Assembly: GCF_029193595.2 (NCBI RefSeq)
Contig: NZ_CP135052.1
Location: forward strand, 4,340,001 to 4,404,000
Reading direction: 5' to 3'
From: Providencia hangzhouensis
GTDB taxonomy: Bacteria > Pseudomonadota > Gammaproteobacteria > Enterobacterales > Enterobacteriaceae
DNA: 64,000 bases
The notes below the pieces were generated by a model that was given only the letters and a program-made list of their open reading frames with translations, made no database searches and was not told the DNA's origin. Below, one piece after another: positions 1 through 13,167 of the stretch (its first letter is position 1; every line of letters begins with the position of its first letter). The translations under genes and the position numbers were made by a program.

Positions 1-77
1 ATCAGGCTGGATTAAGAGTGAATAGCAGGATTAAGAAAATAAGATAATTAGTGAAAATTACTCTATTAGTAGAATGC

Positions 78-100
78 AAAAAGCCACCCAATGGGTGGCC
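78..100 (-). terminator. Rho-independent terminator of the rRNA operon
   Basis: On the minus strand an 8-9 bp GC-rich stem (GGCCACCC / GGGTGGC) is followed by a T run. It lies just beyond the last 5S gene and is the expected end of the rrn transcript. The first 77 bases beyond it hold nothing I recognise. Confidence 0.85.
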
Positions 101-114
101 TCTTTATATTTAAA

Positions 115-231
115 ACCTAGCAGTTCCCTACTCTCACATGGGGAGACCCCACACTACCATCGGCGCTACGGCGTTTCACTACTGAGTTCGGCATGGGGTC
201 AGGTGGGACCACCGCGCTATTGCCGCTAGGT
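115..231 (-). rRNA. rrf: 5S ribosomal RNA, second (distal) copy
   Basis: This is a near-identical repeat of the 5S gene at 377-496. It shares the core GGTCCCACCTGACCCCATG and differs mainly in the terminal stem, which ends in CCTAGC rather than TCTGGC. It follows tRNA-Thr, as the extra 5S (rrfF) does in E. coli rrnD. Both strands of the terminal stem differ together, so the stem still pairs and the copy is probably functional. Confidence 0.93.
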
Positions 232-256
232 AAATTCTTTTTAAATTCCGATTATA

Positions 257-332
257 TGGTGCTGATACCCAGATTCGAACTGGGGACCTCACCCTTACCA
301 AGGGTGTGCTCTACCAACTGAGCCATATCAGC
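257..332 (-). tRNA. tRNA-Thr (anticodon GGT)
   Basis: This is a 76-nt cloverleaf with CCA encoded at the 3' end (TGGT on the plus strand at 257). It matches E. coli thrV almost throughout. The anticodon loop CTTGGTAA gives anticodon GGT. It sits between two 5S genes, the arrangement of the distal part of E. coli rrnD, and is co-transcribed with the rRNA. Confidence 0.96.
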
Positions 333-376
333 AATATGGTGCGGTCAGTTAGTACTGACACAACCTTAAAATTTAA

Positions 377-496
377 TGTCTGGCAGTTCCCTACTCTCAC
401 ATGGGGAGACCCCACACTACCATCGGCGCTACGGCGTTTCACTGCTGAGTTCGGCATGGGGTCAGGTGGGACCACCGCGCTATTGCCGCCAGACAA
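377..496 (-). rRNA. rrf: 5S ribosomal RNA, proximal copy
   Basis: The sequence matches enterobacterial 5S rRNA along its whole length of about 120 nt, with terminal stem TCTGGC/GCCAGA. It lies about 137 nt downstream of the 23S 3' end. End positions are estimated from the terminal stem and may be off by one or two bases. Confidence 0.95.
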
Positions 497-632
497 ATTC
501 TGTTTTGTTCCCGTTTAGTTTTTTCTTCACTAAACCAGAACCTCAATCTCAAACAAGCTGCGTGTCCTTCACCTTTCGGCTTCTCACTTCTCGAAAACAA
601 CTCTATCTCTCTAAAACACCTTCGGTGTTGTC

Positions 633-3537
<2,905 letters not shown>

Positions 3538-3579
3538 TCACAACCCGAAATTGTTTCAACGTTCACATTACTGTCATGG

Positions 3580-3680
3580 CTGTGCGTGGTGAACTTCTTC
3601 GTTGGGCAGTGCTCGCAATGCTCACGTACCTAAGTACGCTGCGCTTGCTGTGCGCTGTCCGCCTTGAATTTCACACTGCT
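3580..3680. repeat. ERIC-like imperfect palindrome in the 16S-23S spacer
   Basis: Read on the minus strand, the element has the ERIC layout: a left GGCGG block, a central palindrome CGTACTTAGGTACG, and a right GCCCAACGAAG block. The arms are partly complementary. The sequence differs from the four true ERIC copies in the window but shares the order GGCGG, GTAnGTGA, GCC(C)AACnA. Membership of the ERIC family is inferred from layout only. Confidence 0.5.
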
Positions 3681-3797
3681 CGCGCATGCCGCTCGAGTTT
3701 GTGACCGAAAATTTCAGGTCTGAAATTTTGAGAGACTCTCACATTGTTTAAGCGATAAACAATGTGCGTTGTTTTCAATTTTCAGCTTGTTCCAGAT

Positions 3798-3809
3798 TGT
3801 TAAAGAGCA
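3798..3809 (-). promoter_or_regulatory. boxA antitermination site in the rrn spacer
   Basis: The minus strand reads TGCTCTTTAACA, the boxA consensus bound by NusB/S10. It lies downstream of tRNA-Glu and should load antitermination factors before 23S transcription. A second copy lies in the 16S leader. Confidence 0.8.
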
Positions 3810-3886
3810 TAATTGTTAAACCAACTACAATATAATTGGCTTAATCATTATTGGGGACATCGTCTTTCACTCGATATCGGCGCAAT

Positions 3887-3962
3887 TGGCGTCCCCTAGG
3901 GGATTCGAACCCCTGTTACCGCCGTGAAAGGGCGGTGTCCTAGGCCTCTAGACGAAGGGGAC
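3887..3962 (-). tRNA. tRNA-Glu (anticodon TTC)
   Basis: This 76-nt gene has an encoded CCA and matches E. coli gltT except for a change in the D-loop region (CCTAGG for CCCAGG). The anticodon loop CTTTCAC gives TTC. It is the only tRNA in the 16S-23S spacer, which is the rrnB/C/E/G type. Confidence 0.97.
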
Positions 3963-4048
3963 ACGAAAATCACAAAAACTTTTGTGCTTTCATGTAAGTC
4001 CTATTCTCGCGAATAAGTCTCCCACGTAAAGCCATTGCTCTACTTTCT

Positions 4049-4065
4049 ATCAGACAATCTGTGTG
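4049..4065 (-). other. 16S RNase III processing stem, 3' arm
   Basis: The 17 bases here are the exact reverse complement of 5876-5892 in the 16S leader. Together they form the long duplex that loops out 16S rRNA and is the RNase III substrate in enterobacteria. The perfect match is seen directly; the processing role is from established rRNA biology. Confidence 0.8.
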
Positions 4066-4091
4066 AGCACTTCACAAAAACACTTCAATGG

Positions 4092-5631
<1,540 letters not shown>

Positions 5632-5689
5632 AAAGTAGCTTGATGCTCAAAGAATGTCTTACTGACCGTAACGTTCTTTTGTTCGGCTA

Positions 5690-5780
5690 ACTTTGTCGGC
5701 TTCGCATCGCTTCCCCTCGCCGTACCTAAGTACTGCCTCGGGTTATCTCTGCTTGCCTTCGCGTTACCCTTCCAAAATAA
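5690..5780. repeat. ERIC-like imperfect palindrome in the 16S leader
   Basis: Between the RNase III/boxA leader elements and 16S there is an insertion-like block with centre GTACTTAGGTAC (minus strand). It is flanked by CCCGAGG and GCGAGGGG arms, a left AAGGCAAGC and a right GAAGCCGACAAAG. Layout and centre resemble the block in the 16S-23S spacer (3580-3680). E. coli rrn leaders have nothing comparable here as far as I recall. Confidence 0.45.
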
Positions 5781-5896
5781 GCGTTACTACCTTATTTCAT
5801 ATATATGAATTAACGTGTTAGTCACTCTTCAAGACTTAAAATCAAATATTTTTTTGATAGTGTCCTGTGAGTGCCCACACAGATTGTCTGATAAAT

Positions 5897-5907
5897 TGTT
5901 AAAGAGC
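5897..5907 (-). promoter_or_regulatory. boxA antitermination site in the rrn leader
   Basis: The minus strand reads GCTCTTTAACA followed by ATTT, the leader boxA. It is directly followed by the 5' arm of the 16S processing stem. Confidence 0.85.
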
Positions 5908-5962
5908 GTTGCAGCTTTTCTTTATGAAAACCAACCTTTCGGTCGTTGCTGCGAGGAGGCGT

Positions 5963-5990
5963 ATATTACGTTTTCCTCCGTGAGAGTCAA
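5963..5990 (-). promoter_or_regulatory. rrn P2 promoter
   Basis: On the minus strand -35 TTGACT (5985-5990) and -10 TAATAT (5963-5968) are separated by 16 bp. It lies about 110 bp downstream of P1, as in other enterobacterial rrn operons, where P2 gives basal transcription. Confidence 0.8.
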
Positions 5991-6082
5991 GCAATTTTTT
6001 GCTTTTTCTTTTCAGAATCTCTCGCTGCCGTTTCAGTGTTCATCGCACTTTGCGTTGTCTTGTTCCCGGTCAGTGGATGCGC

Positions 6083-6110
6083 ATTATAGGGAGTCAGAAA
6101 AATCTGGCAA
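6083..6110 (-). promoter_or_regulatory. rrn P1 promoter
   Basis: On the minus strand -35 TTGCCA (6105-6110) and a perfect -10 TATAAT (6083-6088) are separated by 16 bp. A GC-rich discriminator follows (GCGCATCCACTGAC), close to E. coli rrnB P1. The 16-bp spacer and discriminator are the features that make P1 sensitive to ppGpp and initiating NTP. The -35 element begins only 52 bp after the murI stop codon. Confidence 0.9.
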
Positions 6111-6161
6111 CCCCTTTTTTCATATTTTTTTCTGTTCGCTCAGCTTTCCACCAAATTTGAC

Positions 6162-7037
6162 TTAGATAGCTAGTTTTTCCAGCGTTTTGAACCCTTCAGC
6201 TTCGAGAACTGGCTGTAATCCTTTTGCGTTGTCATCCATTAATAAGCAATATGCGAAGTTTTCTTCCTCTGAATTGGCGATTTCTTCTTGATTATTAATG
6301 AGCCAAACGGTTCTTCTGGCGATTGCAGAACCTGAATCAATGAATCGAGTTCCATTTGGTAGCACTTTTTCGAGTTCTTCTATTAATAGAGGAAAATGCG
6401 TGCAACCCAAAATAACAGTATCGGGCGGCTCTGGCATTCGAATCCATGGCCTGACAGTTTGAGCAACTTCATCTAGTGGTAAAGTTTCCCCATGTAACTT
6501 TCTTTCTGCAAGTTGAACTAATTCCGCAGAACCGAGAGAAATCACTTTGCAGTCTGTTGCAAACCGTTCGATCAGCTCTTTGGTGTATTCGCGGTTTACA
6601 GTGCCTTTCGTCGCCAATAAACCAACTACGCCATTACGCGTTAACTTGGTTGCGGGTTTAATGGCTGGAACAACCCCAACAACTGGGAACGTAAAATGTG
6701 CTCTCAAATTAGGAAGGCTGACCGTACTTGCGGTATTGCACGCAATAATCGCAATGGTTAAAGGATGTTTTGCAGCTATTGCATTTACGATTTGATAGAC
6801 CCTATCAATAATGAACTCTTCGCTTTTTTCACCATAAGGGAAGGCTTCATTGTCGAATGCATAGATATAGTGAGCATTCGGGATCATTTTTTTGACTTCA
6901 CGATAAACAGATAACCCGCCCACTCCAGAGTCAAACACTAGAATGGTCGGGCGAACAGATAGGTTGTTATCAGAAGTTGTAGCTTCCTGTAAGGAAATAT
7001 TCTCTTCCAGCGGTGCGATAACCATACGCGGTCTCAT
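6162..7037 (-). CDS. murI: Glutamate racemase MurI
   Basis: MurI converts L-glutamate to D-glutamate in the cytoplasm for peptidoglycan precursor synthesis. The 291-residue protein aligns with E. coli MurI (285 aa). It has the FDSGVGG segment (D36) and the two catalytic cysteines in ACNTAST (C100) and GCTHFPLL (C212). An N-terminal extension precedes the enzyme core, as in E. coli, where it mediates activation by UDP-MurNAc-Ala. The start codon lies inside btuB; ATG at 7037 or at 7022 (286 aa) is possible and no ribosome site decides between them. The gene is followed directly by rrn P1, the E. coli murI-rrnB arrangement. Confidence 0.96.
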   Translation of the reverse strand: MRPRMVIAPLEENISLQEATTSDNNLSVRPTILVFDSGVGGLSVYREVKKMIPNAHYIYAFDNEAFPYGEKSEEFIIDRVYQIVNAIAAKHPLTIAIIACNTASTVSLPNLRAHFTFPVVGVVPAIKPATKLTRNGVVGLLATKGTVNREYTKELIERFATDCKVISLGSAELVQLAERKLHGETLPLDEVAQTVRPWIRMPEPPDTVILGCTHFPLLIEELEKVLPNGTRFIDSGSAIARRTVWLINNQEEIANSEEENFAYCLLMDDNAKGLQPVLEAEGFKTLEKLAI

Positions 7038-8838
7038 AGTCTTTATCGAACATATTAGCTATTTTACCACGAATTGTGAGATGTGAAGTGATTGGATATG
7101 CAGCGGTGAGATCCCAGATGCTAACGCCGCCGACTTTAGTGCGTTGATAAGTTTCATTGGTATCATAACGACTGCCTATATATTGGTAAGTCAACCCCAT
7201 ATCTACAGCAGCAATGTTCCAATCTAGCTGGTATTTGACTTGTTGTTTTGCTCTACGATTAAGCACTTTATTTGTTTTTTCATTTCTTGGGTCTAGATAC
7301 TGTAACGTGAGTTGATGGCTAAATAGGCCTGTTTGTAATTCACCATTCCACTCGACTCCTTTAATCTTTGCCTTGCCAATATTGTTATAAGAACTAGTTT
7401 GCGTCACTGGATCCGAAGTGAAATCAATCAGATTAGTTATCTCGTTTTCATACCCAGTTAATTGCCAAAACAATAACCCTGTTTCGCCTTCTAAACCAAT
7501 TTCCCACTGCTTACTTTCTTCTGGTTTTAAATTTGGATTTCCTTTGATGTTCCAAGCAACATTATCCGTATAAAGCTGACCTAAGTTAGGGGCTTTATAC
7601 GCTGTAGCATAAGAGCCGATTAACTTATATCCATCATAAAATTCCCAGCTTAAACCTGATTGCCATGTCGTGTGCCAGTTAAATTCAGAATGGTGATCTG
7701 AACGTACTGCCCCTTCCGCATTGACAGAGTCGATGAGTGCATATTGTCCTGTAAGATAAATACCTGTGTTATTGACGGTTTCTTTTTTACTTGTCATCGT
7801 ATAACCACCGGGCTCAATGCTTTGACGTTGATAATCAACCCCAGCACTGATATTTCCTTTTTCTAATCTATAGCTATTACCCCATTGAAAGTTGTATTGG
7901 TCTGATTCATCAATTACAGAACCGCTACCATACCGCCCATTGTGATAGTTGTAGTTGTAATCTTTCATATGGCTATAGCTCCCAAGCAAACTTGTAGAGT
8001 ACTTACCATTCGCATATTTCAACCCAGACTCATATGTTCTGCTGTATAGCTTACGAGTGTCTGCTGGCGTACCGTCATAACTCGTACGATTGTCGTAACC
8101 ATAAGCGCGTGCATAAGCAGAAAGAGCGGAAGAGAATTGATGCTCAACACCTAACCATAATGTTTTATTCAAAAAACCATCTTTATCGGGTTGAGGGCCC
8201 CCGCCTGTATTTCCTCTGGCTTCAACATCAAACCCTTTTGTATGAGTATAAGCACCCGCTGCCGTTACCGTTGTATTCTCACCAATTTTTTGCTGAGTCG
8301 AACCGTTATAGTTTTGATAACTGTGTGAGCCAATGCCTGCATTTAAAGTAGTGCCATCGTTATCACGACGAGTAATAATATTCACCACACCACCAACAGC
8401 ATCAGAACCATAAACCGCTGAGCGTGCTCCGCGAATATACTCAATGCGCTGTACCAGAGAAATTGGGATTTGGCTCATATCAGATGAACCTGAAATGCCC
8501 GCCTGATTCAAACGAACGCCATCAATTAGAACTAAAACATGACGAGATTCTGTTCCTCTAATAAAAAGAGAGCTTTGTTGCCCCATTCCGCCACTTTGAG
8601 AAATATCCACACCCGGCAAACGCCTTAATACATCTATTACGGTATTGGATTGCCAATGGTCGATATCTTCACGAGTGACCACCGTCACTGGCGCTAATAT
8701 AGAAGAAATAGGTTGTTCAAAGCGGTTAGCAGACACAACCACTTGGTCCGTTTGATTATTTGCACTTGCCAAAGAAGAAGTAGCGCACAGTACTGCCAGC
8801 GCAGCGGCCGATAGCGGCAGCAACTTTTTATTATTCAT
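6970..8838 (-). CDS. btuB: TonB-dependent vitamin B12 receptor BtuB
   Basis: BtuB is the outer-membrane receptor that imports cobalamin using TonB energy. The 622-residue protein starts with a Sec signal peptide (cleavage near ASA/NNQ, about residue 26). A TonB box-like segment (DQVVVSANR) and the plug domain follow, with the LIDGVRLNQ and [19 protein letters not shown] motifs. A 22-strand barrel ends in the outer-membrane C-terminal phenylalanine (TGSYNF). The last 68 bp overlap the start of murI, an overlap also found in E. coli. A cobalamin riboswitch precedes the gene, so expression should fall when adenosylcobalamin is abundant. Confidence 0.96.
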   Translation of the reverse strand: MNNKKLLPLSAAALAVLCATSSLASANNQTDQVVVSANRFEQPISSILAPVTVVTREDIDHWQSNTVIDVLRRLPGVDISQSGGMGQQSSLFIRGTESRHVLVLIDGVRLNQAGISGSSDMSQIPISLVQRIEYIRGARSAVYGSDAVGGVVNIITRRDNDGTTLNAGIGSHSYQNYNGSTQQKIGENTTVTAAGAYTHTKGFDVEARGNTGGGPQPDKDGFLNKTLWLGVEHQFSSALSAYARAYGYDNRTSYDGTPADTRKLYSRTYESGLKYANGKYSTSLLGSYSHMKDYNYNYHNGRYGSGSVIDESDQYNFQWGNSYRLEKGNISAGVDYQRQSIEPGGYTMTSKKETVNNTGIYLTGQYALIDSVNAEGAVRSDHHSEFNWHTTWQSGLSWEFYDGYKLIGSYATAYKAPNLGQLYTDNVAWNIKGNPNLKPEESKQWEIGLEGETGLLFWQLTGYENEITNLIDFTSDPVTQTSSYNNIGKAKIKGVEWNGELQTGLFSHQLTLQYLDPRNEKTNKVLNRRAKQQVKYQLDWNIAAVDMGLTYQYIGSRYDTNETYQRTKVGGVSIWDLTAAYPITSHLTIRGKIANMFDKDYETAYGYRTAGREYFLTGSYNF

Positions 8839-8879
8839 TATGGTTACACTCGGAAAATCAATTTAATTAACATTCCGCG

Positions 8880-9055
8880 AGGTTGAATATAAGATTCGCG
8901 CGAATATTCAACGAAGCGATTAGAAGTGTGGCAGGTATCGGACTTTTACCATTGCGCGTCAGTCTTGGATTCACACCAAATTCCCTAAACCACAGCCTAT
9001 TATCGTAAGTTGAATAGTAGTGAGTGTCTATGGATGGATAATGAAAACTGGACAT
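8880..9055 (-). ncRNA. Cobalamin (adenosylcobalamin) riboswitch, btuB leader
   Basis: On the minus strand the leader contains AGGGAATTTGGTGTGAATCC then ACTGACGCGCAATGGTAA and the B12 box AAGTCCGATACCTGCCA (about 8929-8946). These match the conserved core of the E. coli btuB aptamer. The segment between GGTAA and the B12 box is almost absent, so the peripheral arm present in E. coli is missing. Downstream, GTTGAATAT/ATATTCAAC (about 8882-8911) forms a hairpin enclosing TTCGCGCGAA, likely part of the expression platform that hides the btuB ribosome site. Outer limits are approximate. Confidence 0.85.
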
Positions 9056-9119
9056 CTTCGCCGCATTCCCTACAATTTCGCTCCTGATACGAATTTATTA
9101 CTGCTTTATGGAGCCAAAC

Positions 9120-10217
9120 ATGCCAAACACCTTGCATACTGAAGACTACGAACAACAGCTCGTAGAAAAAACGGATCGTTTAAAGGCGATGATGGCTCCT
9201 TTTAACGCCCCTGAACCTGAAATATTTTCATCTCCAACATCCCATTATCGGATGCGCGCTGAATTTCGTATTTGGCATGAAGGTGATGATCTGTTTCATA
9301 TTATGTTCAATAAAGAAACGAAAGAGCGTATTCGTATTGACCAATTTCCTGTTGCCAGCCAATTGATCAATGACATGATGGCGGCGTTATTACCGTTAAT
9401 TAAGCAAAATGAATTACTGCGCCATAAATTATTTCAAATTGACTATTTATCAACACTAAGTAATAAGCTGATTGTTTCGCTGCTTTACCATAAAAAATTA
9501 GGTGAAGAATGGATTGATGAAGCAAAAGCGTTAAAAGCCGCTTTAGTTGAACAAGGCTTTGATGTGCAATTGATTGGCCGAGCGTCAAAAACAAAAATTA
9601 TGTTAGATAATGATTATGTTGATGAAGTCTTACCTGTAATGGGTAAAAATATGGTTTATCGCCAAGTCGAAAATAGCTTCACGCAACCTAATGCACAGGT
9701 CAATATCAAAATGTTGGAGTGGGCAATTGAGTCAACGCAGAATTCGACGGGTGATTTATTGGAACTGTACTGCGGAAATGGAAATTTCTCTTTAGCATTA
9801 GCGCAAAACTTCGAACGCGTATTAGCGACTGAAATTGCAAAGCCCTCAGTGGCCGCTGCTCAATATAATATTGAAGCCAATAATATTGAAAATGTACAAA
9901 TTATTCGTATGTCCGCAGAGGATTTTACCCAAGCCATGCAAGGTGCCCGTGAATTTAGGCGCTTGGAAGGTATTTCTTTAGCCGATTACCAATGCAATAC
10001 TATATTCGTTGACCCGCCTCGCAGTGGTTTAGATGCAGAAACAGTGAAACTAGTTCAGGGTTATGAGCATATCCTATATATTTCATGTAACCCAGAAACG
10101 CTATGCGATAACTTAGCTGAGCTGACTAAAACCCATAAAATAGAGAAATTAGCCTTATTCGACCAGTTCCCTTATACCCACCATATGGAAAGTGGGGTAT
10201 TACTGAGCCGCTATTAA
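9120..10217 (+). CDS. trmA: tRNA (uracil-5-)-methyltransferase TrmA
   Basis: TrmA makes m5U54 in the T-loop of tRNAs using S-adenosylmethionine. The 365-residue protein follows E. coli TrmA closely. It has an N-terminal RNA-binding part ([17 protein letters not shown]), the SAM-binding motif [13 protein letters not shown], the [11 protein letters not shown] motif, the nucleophilic cysteine in YISCNPETL and the C-terminal glutamate in [10 protein letters not shown] prefer ATG 9120 because GGAG precedes it at 7 bp and the N-terminus then matches E. coli; ATG 9108 is in frame but has no ribosome site. It is transcribed divergently from btuB. Confidence 0.96.
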   Translation: MPNTLHTEDYEQQLVEKTDRLKAMMAPFNAPEPEIFSSPTSHYRMRAEFRIWHEGDDLFHIMFNKETKERIRIDQFPVASQLINDMMAALLPLIKQNELLRHKLFQIDYLSTLSNKLIVSLLYHKKLGEEWIDEAKALKAALVEQGFDVQLIGRASKTKIMLDNDYVDEVLPVMGKNMVYRQVENSFTQPNAQVNIKMLEWAIESTQNSTGDLLELYCGNGNFSLALAQNFERVLATEIAKPSVAAAQYNIEANNIENVQIIRMSAEDFTQAMQGAREFRRLEGISLADYQCNTIFVDPPRSGLDAETVKLVQGYEHILYISCNPETLCDNLAELTKTHKIEKLALFDQFPYTHHMESGVLLSRY

Positions 10218-10229
10218 TTTACTAAAAAA

Positions 10230-10262
10230 CAAAAACGCCGCAGTGATGTGAACTGCGGCGCC
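10230..10262 (-). terminator. Terminator of fabR-yijD, between convergent trmA and yijD
   Basis: Stem CGCCGCAGT / ACTGCGGCG with a 7-nt loop at 10236-10260. On the minus strand it is followed by TTTTTGTTTTTTAG, a strong intrinsic terminator for the fabR-yijD transcript. On the plus strand the T tract is lacking, so its effect on trmA is less certain. Confidence 0.85.
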
Positions 10263-10287
10263 TTACTATTAGAAAAATCGTATAAAC

Positions 10288-10677
10288 TTAATTTTCAACT
10301 TCTTGTTCAAGTGCTAGCTCCGCTTTTTCTTTCTTACGTGCTTTCCAGCTTGAGTACATCCACAATGCGATAATGACAATAAATGTTGCGGGAATAAAAT
10401 TAGAGCCTATTTCAGGATTTTGCACACGTAAAATCGCGGCATAGCCAAAAAGCCCAATAAAAAAACTACCTGCAACAAATTTTGGCAGCCCCATAGGCAT
10501 CGCTTGATGCAAATAGCGCTGATGTAAACAATACACTGCCAATATCAGGGTTAAAATTGGGAAAAATGAAAAATCGACCAGCGAGTTAAACAACGTTGAA
10601 AAGGTTCCATGGGTTGCAAGGCCAATCACAAAGGCTAGCAATAATGTGCTTCTTTCATAACTTTTTTGATCCGTCAT
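10288..10677 (-). CDS. yijD: Inner membrane protein YijD (DUF1422)
   Basis: YijD is a small inner-membrane protein of unknown function conserved next to fabR in enterobacteria. This 129-residue copy has four hydrophobic segments (about residues 10-30, 36-52, 65-85, 92-110) and a charged, lysine/glutamate-rich cytoplasmic tail. A strong ribosome site (AAGGAG) precedes the ATG. It starts 12 bp after the fabR stop and is surely co-transcribed with it, which suggests but does not prove a link to membrane lipid homeostasis. Confidence 0.88.
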   Translation of the reverse strand: MTDQKSYERSTLLLAFVIGLATHGTFSTLFNSLVDFSFFPILTLILAVYCLHQRYLHQAMPMGLPKFVAGSFFIGLFGYAAILRVQNPEIGSNFIPATFIVIIALWMYSSWKARKKEKAELALEQEVEN

Positions 10678-10689
10678 TGATTCTCCTTA

Positions 10690-11346
10690 TTATTTAGTCA
10701 GGTCTGGGTCAGTTTGATTTTGTTTTTCCTGTTCCCGGCGGTACCAGTAATAGGCGCCTTTCGCTATCATTCTTAACTGTAATACCAGCCGTTCTTCGAG
10801 ATTTCTGCGTTTTTCTTCATCGATATCTAGCGCCTCTGCACCTGCGCTAAAGACAATCGTTACCATGGCCTCTGCTTGCATTTCAGTAAAATGGCGAGGC
10901 ATACGGCTTTCAAGTTCAAGATAATCGGCCAATTCCGCAATAAAATGCTGAATTTCCCGAGCGACTGCCGCACGAAACTCAGCAGATGTTCCTGAACGCT
11001 CCCGCAATAATAACCTAAAGGCGTTAGGGTTATTACCAATAAACTCCATAAAAGTTGAGACTGATGTACGGATCACACTCCCGCCTTTTGCAATACGCTG
11101 CCTTGCTTGGCGCATTAGCTGGCGTAACATCAAGCCGCTTTCGTCGACCATCGTCAGCCCGAGTTCATCAACATCCTTGAAATGACGGTAAAATGAAGTC
11201 GGTGCAATCCCAGCTTCACGCGCAACTTCTCGCAAACTAAGGCTAGTAAAACTCCGTTCAGCGCTTAATTGGCTAAATGCGGCTTCGACGAGTGAACGCC
11301 GAGTTTTTTCTTTTTGTTTTGCTCTAACGCCAATTGTGTTACTCAC
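10690..11346 (-). CDS. fabR: HTH-type transcriptional repressor FabR
   Basis: FabR is a TetR-family repressor that senses the balance of unsaturated acyl thioesters and represses fabB and fabA. The 218-residue protein has the N-terminal helix-turn-helix ([20 protein letters not shown]) and a long helical ligand domain nearly identical to E. coli (for example [20 protein letters not shown]). A GTG start at 11346 is chosen because AGGA lies 6 bp upstream and no ATG lies nearer to the conserved [12 protein letters not shown]. It leads an operon with yijD. Confidence 0.95.
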   Translation of the reverse strand: MSNTIGVRAKQKEKTRRSLVEAAFSQLSAERSFTSLSLREVAREAGIAPTSFYRHFKDVDELGLTMVDESGLMLRQLMRQARQRIAKGGSVIRTSVSTFMEFIGNNPNAFRLLLRERSGTSAEFRAAVAREIQHFIAELADYLELESRMPRHFTEMQAEAMVTIVFSAGAEALDIDEEKRRNLEERLVLQLRMIAKGAYYWYRREQEKQNQTDPDLTK

Positions 11347-11540
11347 GGTGATCCTAGTTTCTTATCATGAAAGGTAAATGTAATAAGCCTTACTCTTCGC
11401 CTAGCATACCTGAAAATAGTTAAACTGTTTTGGAGAAAAAGCGACTATCACTACAATTTACTCATTTTCAGAATTTAACTTAGCCTTTTTCAATTAGTTT
11501 TTTAACACTGATATACTACCAACCTTTTATTAAACAATAC

Positions 11541-11637
11541 GTCAGCAAATCCTTGGGAGCATGCATAAATATGTGACTAGGGTAAGCGAGTGTAGCCAAC
11601 GCTGTATCAATTTGAAAAACGACGAGGAAATTAGGTG
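11541..11637. repeat. ERIC element, copy 1 (shortened)
   Basis: The core GGGAGCATGCATAAATATGTGACTAGGG (about 11553-11582), then GCGAGTGTAGCCAACGC and a GAAAAACGACGAGG tail, match the right two thirds of the ERIC repeat. The usual left arm with GGCGGCAA is reduced to GTCAGCAA. The centre has drifted from a perfect palindrome. It occupies the sthA upstream region, so it may lie within the sthA leader. Confidence 0.8.
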
Positions 11638-11696
11638 AAATAACCAACTAATGATAACATCTTGTTGTCATTTTGTTTTAGAGCAGGTCTTACCTC

Positions 11697-13094
11697 ATGC
11701 AACTTACCCATTTTGATGCAATAGTCATTGGTTCCGGTCCTGGTGGTGAAGGCGCCGCCATGGGGCTAGTGAAACAAGGAAAAAACGTTGCTGTTATAGA
11801 ACGTTATAATAATGTCGGCGGAGGCTGTACCCACTGGGGAACCATTCCCTCAAAAGCCCTCCGTCATGCTGTTAGCCGTATTATCGAATTCAACCAAAAC
11901 CCTCTTTATAGTGATAACTCCCGTAGCTTAAGCTCCTCTTTCTCTGAAATTCTTCGTCATGCTGAAACGGTAATTAGCCAACAAACACGCATGCGCCAAG
12001 GTTTTTATGAGCGTAATGGTTGCCAAATGTTTTCGGGTGAAGCCACCTTTATCGATGAGCAACATATCAGTGTCCGTTACGCAGATGGTAGTTGTGACGT
12101 TTTAAGTGCGGATAAAATCGTGATTGCCACAGGTTCTCGTCCATACTGTCCGTCCGATGTTGATTTCAATCATTCTCGAATTTATAACAGTGATACGATC
12201 CTCAACCTAACTCACGAACCTCGCCATGTCATTATTTATGGTGCTGGTGTTATCGGCTGTGAATATGCATCTATTTTCCGTGGATTAGGGGTTAAAGTTG
12301 ATTTAATCAACACGCGCGATCATCTATTGGCCTTTCTTGACCAAGAAATGTCAGATGCCTTGTCGTATCATTTTTGGAATAGTGGCGTTGTTATTCGCCA
12401 TAATGAAGAATATGAAAAAATCGAAGGGGTCGAAGACGGTGTTATTGTTCACCTGAAGTCGGGTAAAAAAGTCAAAGCAGACTGTTTACTGTATGCGAAT
12501 GGTAGAACGGGTAACACGGATAGCTTAGGTCTCGCTAATGTCGGGATTGAGGCTGATGGCCGCGGTTTAGTTAAAGTCAATAAAGCATATCGCACCACTA
12601 ATGAACATATCTATGCTGTTGGTGATGTCATCGGCTACCCAAGCTTAGCCTCTGCGGCCTACGACCAAGGACGAATTGCGGCCCGAGCCATTGGTGGTAG
12701 TTTAGGTGATGCTCATTTAGTAGAAGATATTCCAACAGGGATTTATACCATTCCTGAAATTAGTTCAGTTGGTAAAACAGAGCAAGAATTGACCGCAATG
12801 AAAGTGCCTTATGAAGTCGGTCGGGCACAATTTAAACATTTAGCACGTGCACAAATCGCAGGTATGAATGTCGGTAGTTTGAAAATATTATTCCATAGAG
12901 AAACATTACAGATACTAGGTATTCACTGTTTTGGTGAAAGAGCGGCTGAAATTATCCATATCGGCCAAGCTATCATGGAACAAAAAGGTGAAGGTAATAC
13001 TATAGAATATTTCGTGAATACAACCTTCAATTACCCAACAATGGCGGAAGCTTTCCGTGTTGCGGCTTTAAATGGTTTAAATCGACTATTTTAA
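11697..13094 (+). CDS. sthA: Soluble pyridine nucleotide transhydrogenase SthA (UdhA)
   Basis: SthA is a soluble FAD enzyme that moves hydride between NADPH and NAD+, mainly lowering excess NADPH. The 465-residue protein aligns end to end with E. coli SthA (466 aa). It has the FAD-binding [13 protein letters not shown] near residue 12, [14 protein letters not shown] where relatives have a redox disulfide (only one cysteine here, the SthA hallmark), the NAD-binding [13 protein letters not shown], the [14 protein letters not shown] motif and a C-terminal dimerisation domain ending NGLNRLF. It is divergent from fabR. Confidence 0.97.
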   Translation: MQLTHFDAIVIGSGPGGEGAAMGLVKQGKNVAVIERYNNVGGGCTHWGTIPSKALRHAVSRIIEFNQNPLYSDNSRSLSSSFSEILRHAETVISQQTRMRQGFYERNGCQMFSGEATFIDEQHISVRYADGSCDVLSADKIVIATGSRPYCPSDVDFNHSRIYNSDTILNLTHEPRHVIIYGAGVIGCEYASIFRGLGVKVDLINTRDHLLAFLDQEMSDALSYHFWNSGVVIRHNEEYEKIEGVEDGVIVHLKSGKKVKADCLLYANGRTGNTDSLGLANVGIEADGRGLVKVNKAYRTTNEHIYAVGDVIGYPSLASAAYDQGRIAARAIGGSLGDAHLVEDIPTGIYTIPEISSVGKTEQELTAMKVPYEVGRAQFKHLARAQIAGMNVGSLKILFHRETLQILGIHCFGERAAEIIHIGQAIMEQKGEGNTIEYFVNTTFNYPTMAEAFRVAALNGLNRLF

Positions 13095-13108
13095 TTATTT
13101 TGTGATTT

Positions 13109-13134
13109 ATGGTTGCCAATAACCTGGCAACCAT
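13109..13134. terminator. Hairpin between convergent sthA and oxyR
   Basis: Ten-bp perfect stem ATGGTTGCCA / TGGCAACCAT with a 6-nt loop. No long T run follows on either strand, so termination may be weak or the hairpin may only protect transcript ends. Confidence 0.6.
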
Positions 13135-13167
13135 CATCAATTAAAAAATAATATTGGCGGCTTAACC

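Larger units (their letters stand above)
3538..3886 (-). other. 16S-23S internal transcribed spacer, 23S-proximal part
   Basis: Between tRNA-Glu and 23S the spacer holds a boxA, two perfect hairpins and an ERIC-like palindrome. The hairpins are CACATTGTTTA/TAAACAATGTG at 3740-3766 and AAAATTTCAG/CTGAAATTTT at 3708-3729. The palindrome is listed separately. The hairpins are likely processing or antitermination structures. Confidence 0.7.
5632..6161 (-). promoter_or_regulatory. rRNA operon promoter and leader region
   Basis: The 530 bp between murI and 16S contain P1, P2, boxA, the 5' arm of the 16S processing stem (5876-5892) and the ERIC-like block. There is no protein gene. An A-rich tract (minus strand AGAAAAAAATATGAAAAAAG, about 6112-6133) just upstream of P1 fits an UP element. 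Confidence 0.8.

Noticed and set aside
8867..9055. A 62-codon frame upstream of btuB
   Set aside because: It coincides with the cobalamin riboswitch, whose conserved RNA motifs explain the sequence.
11697..13094. Loss of one redox cysteine in SthA
   Set aside because: This is a normal feature of soluble transhydrogenases compared with other flavoprotein disulfide reductases, not a defect.
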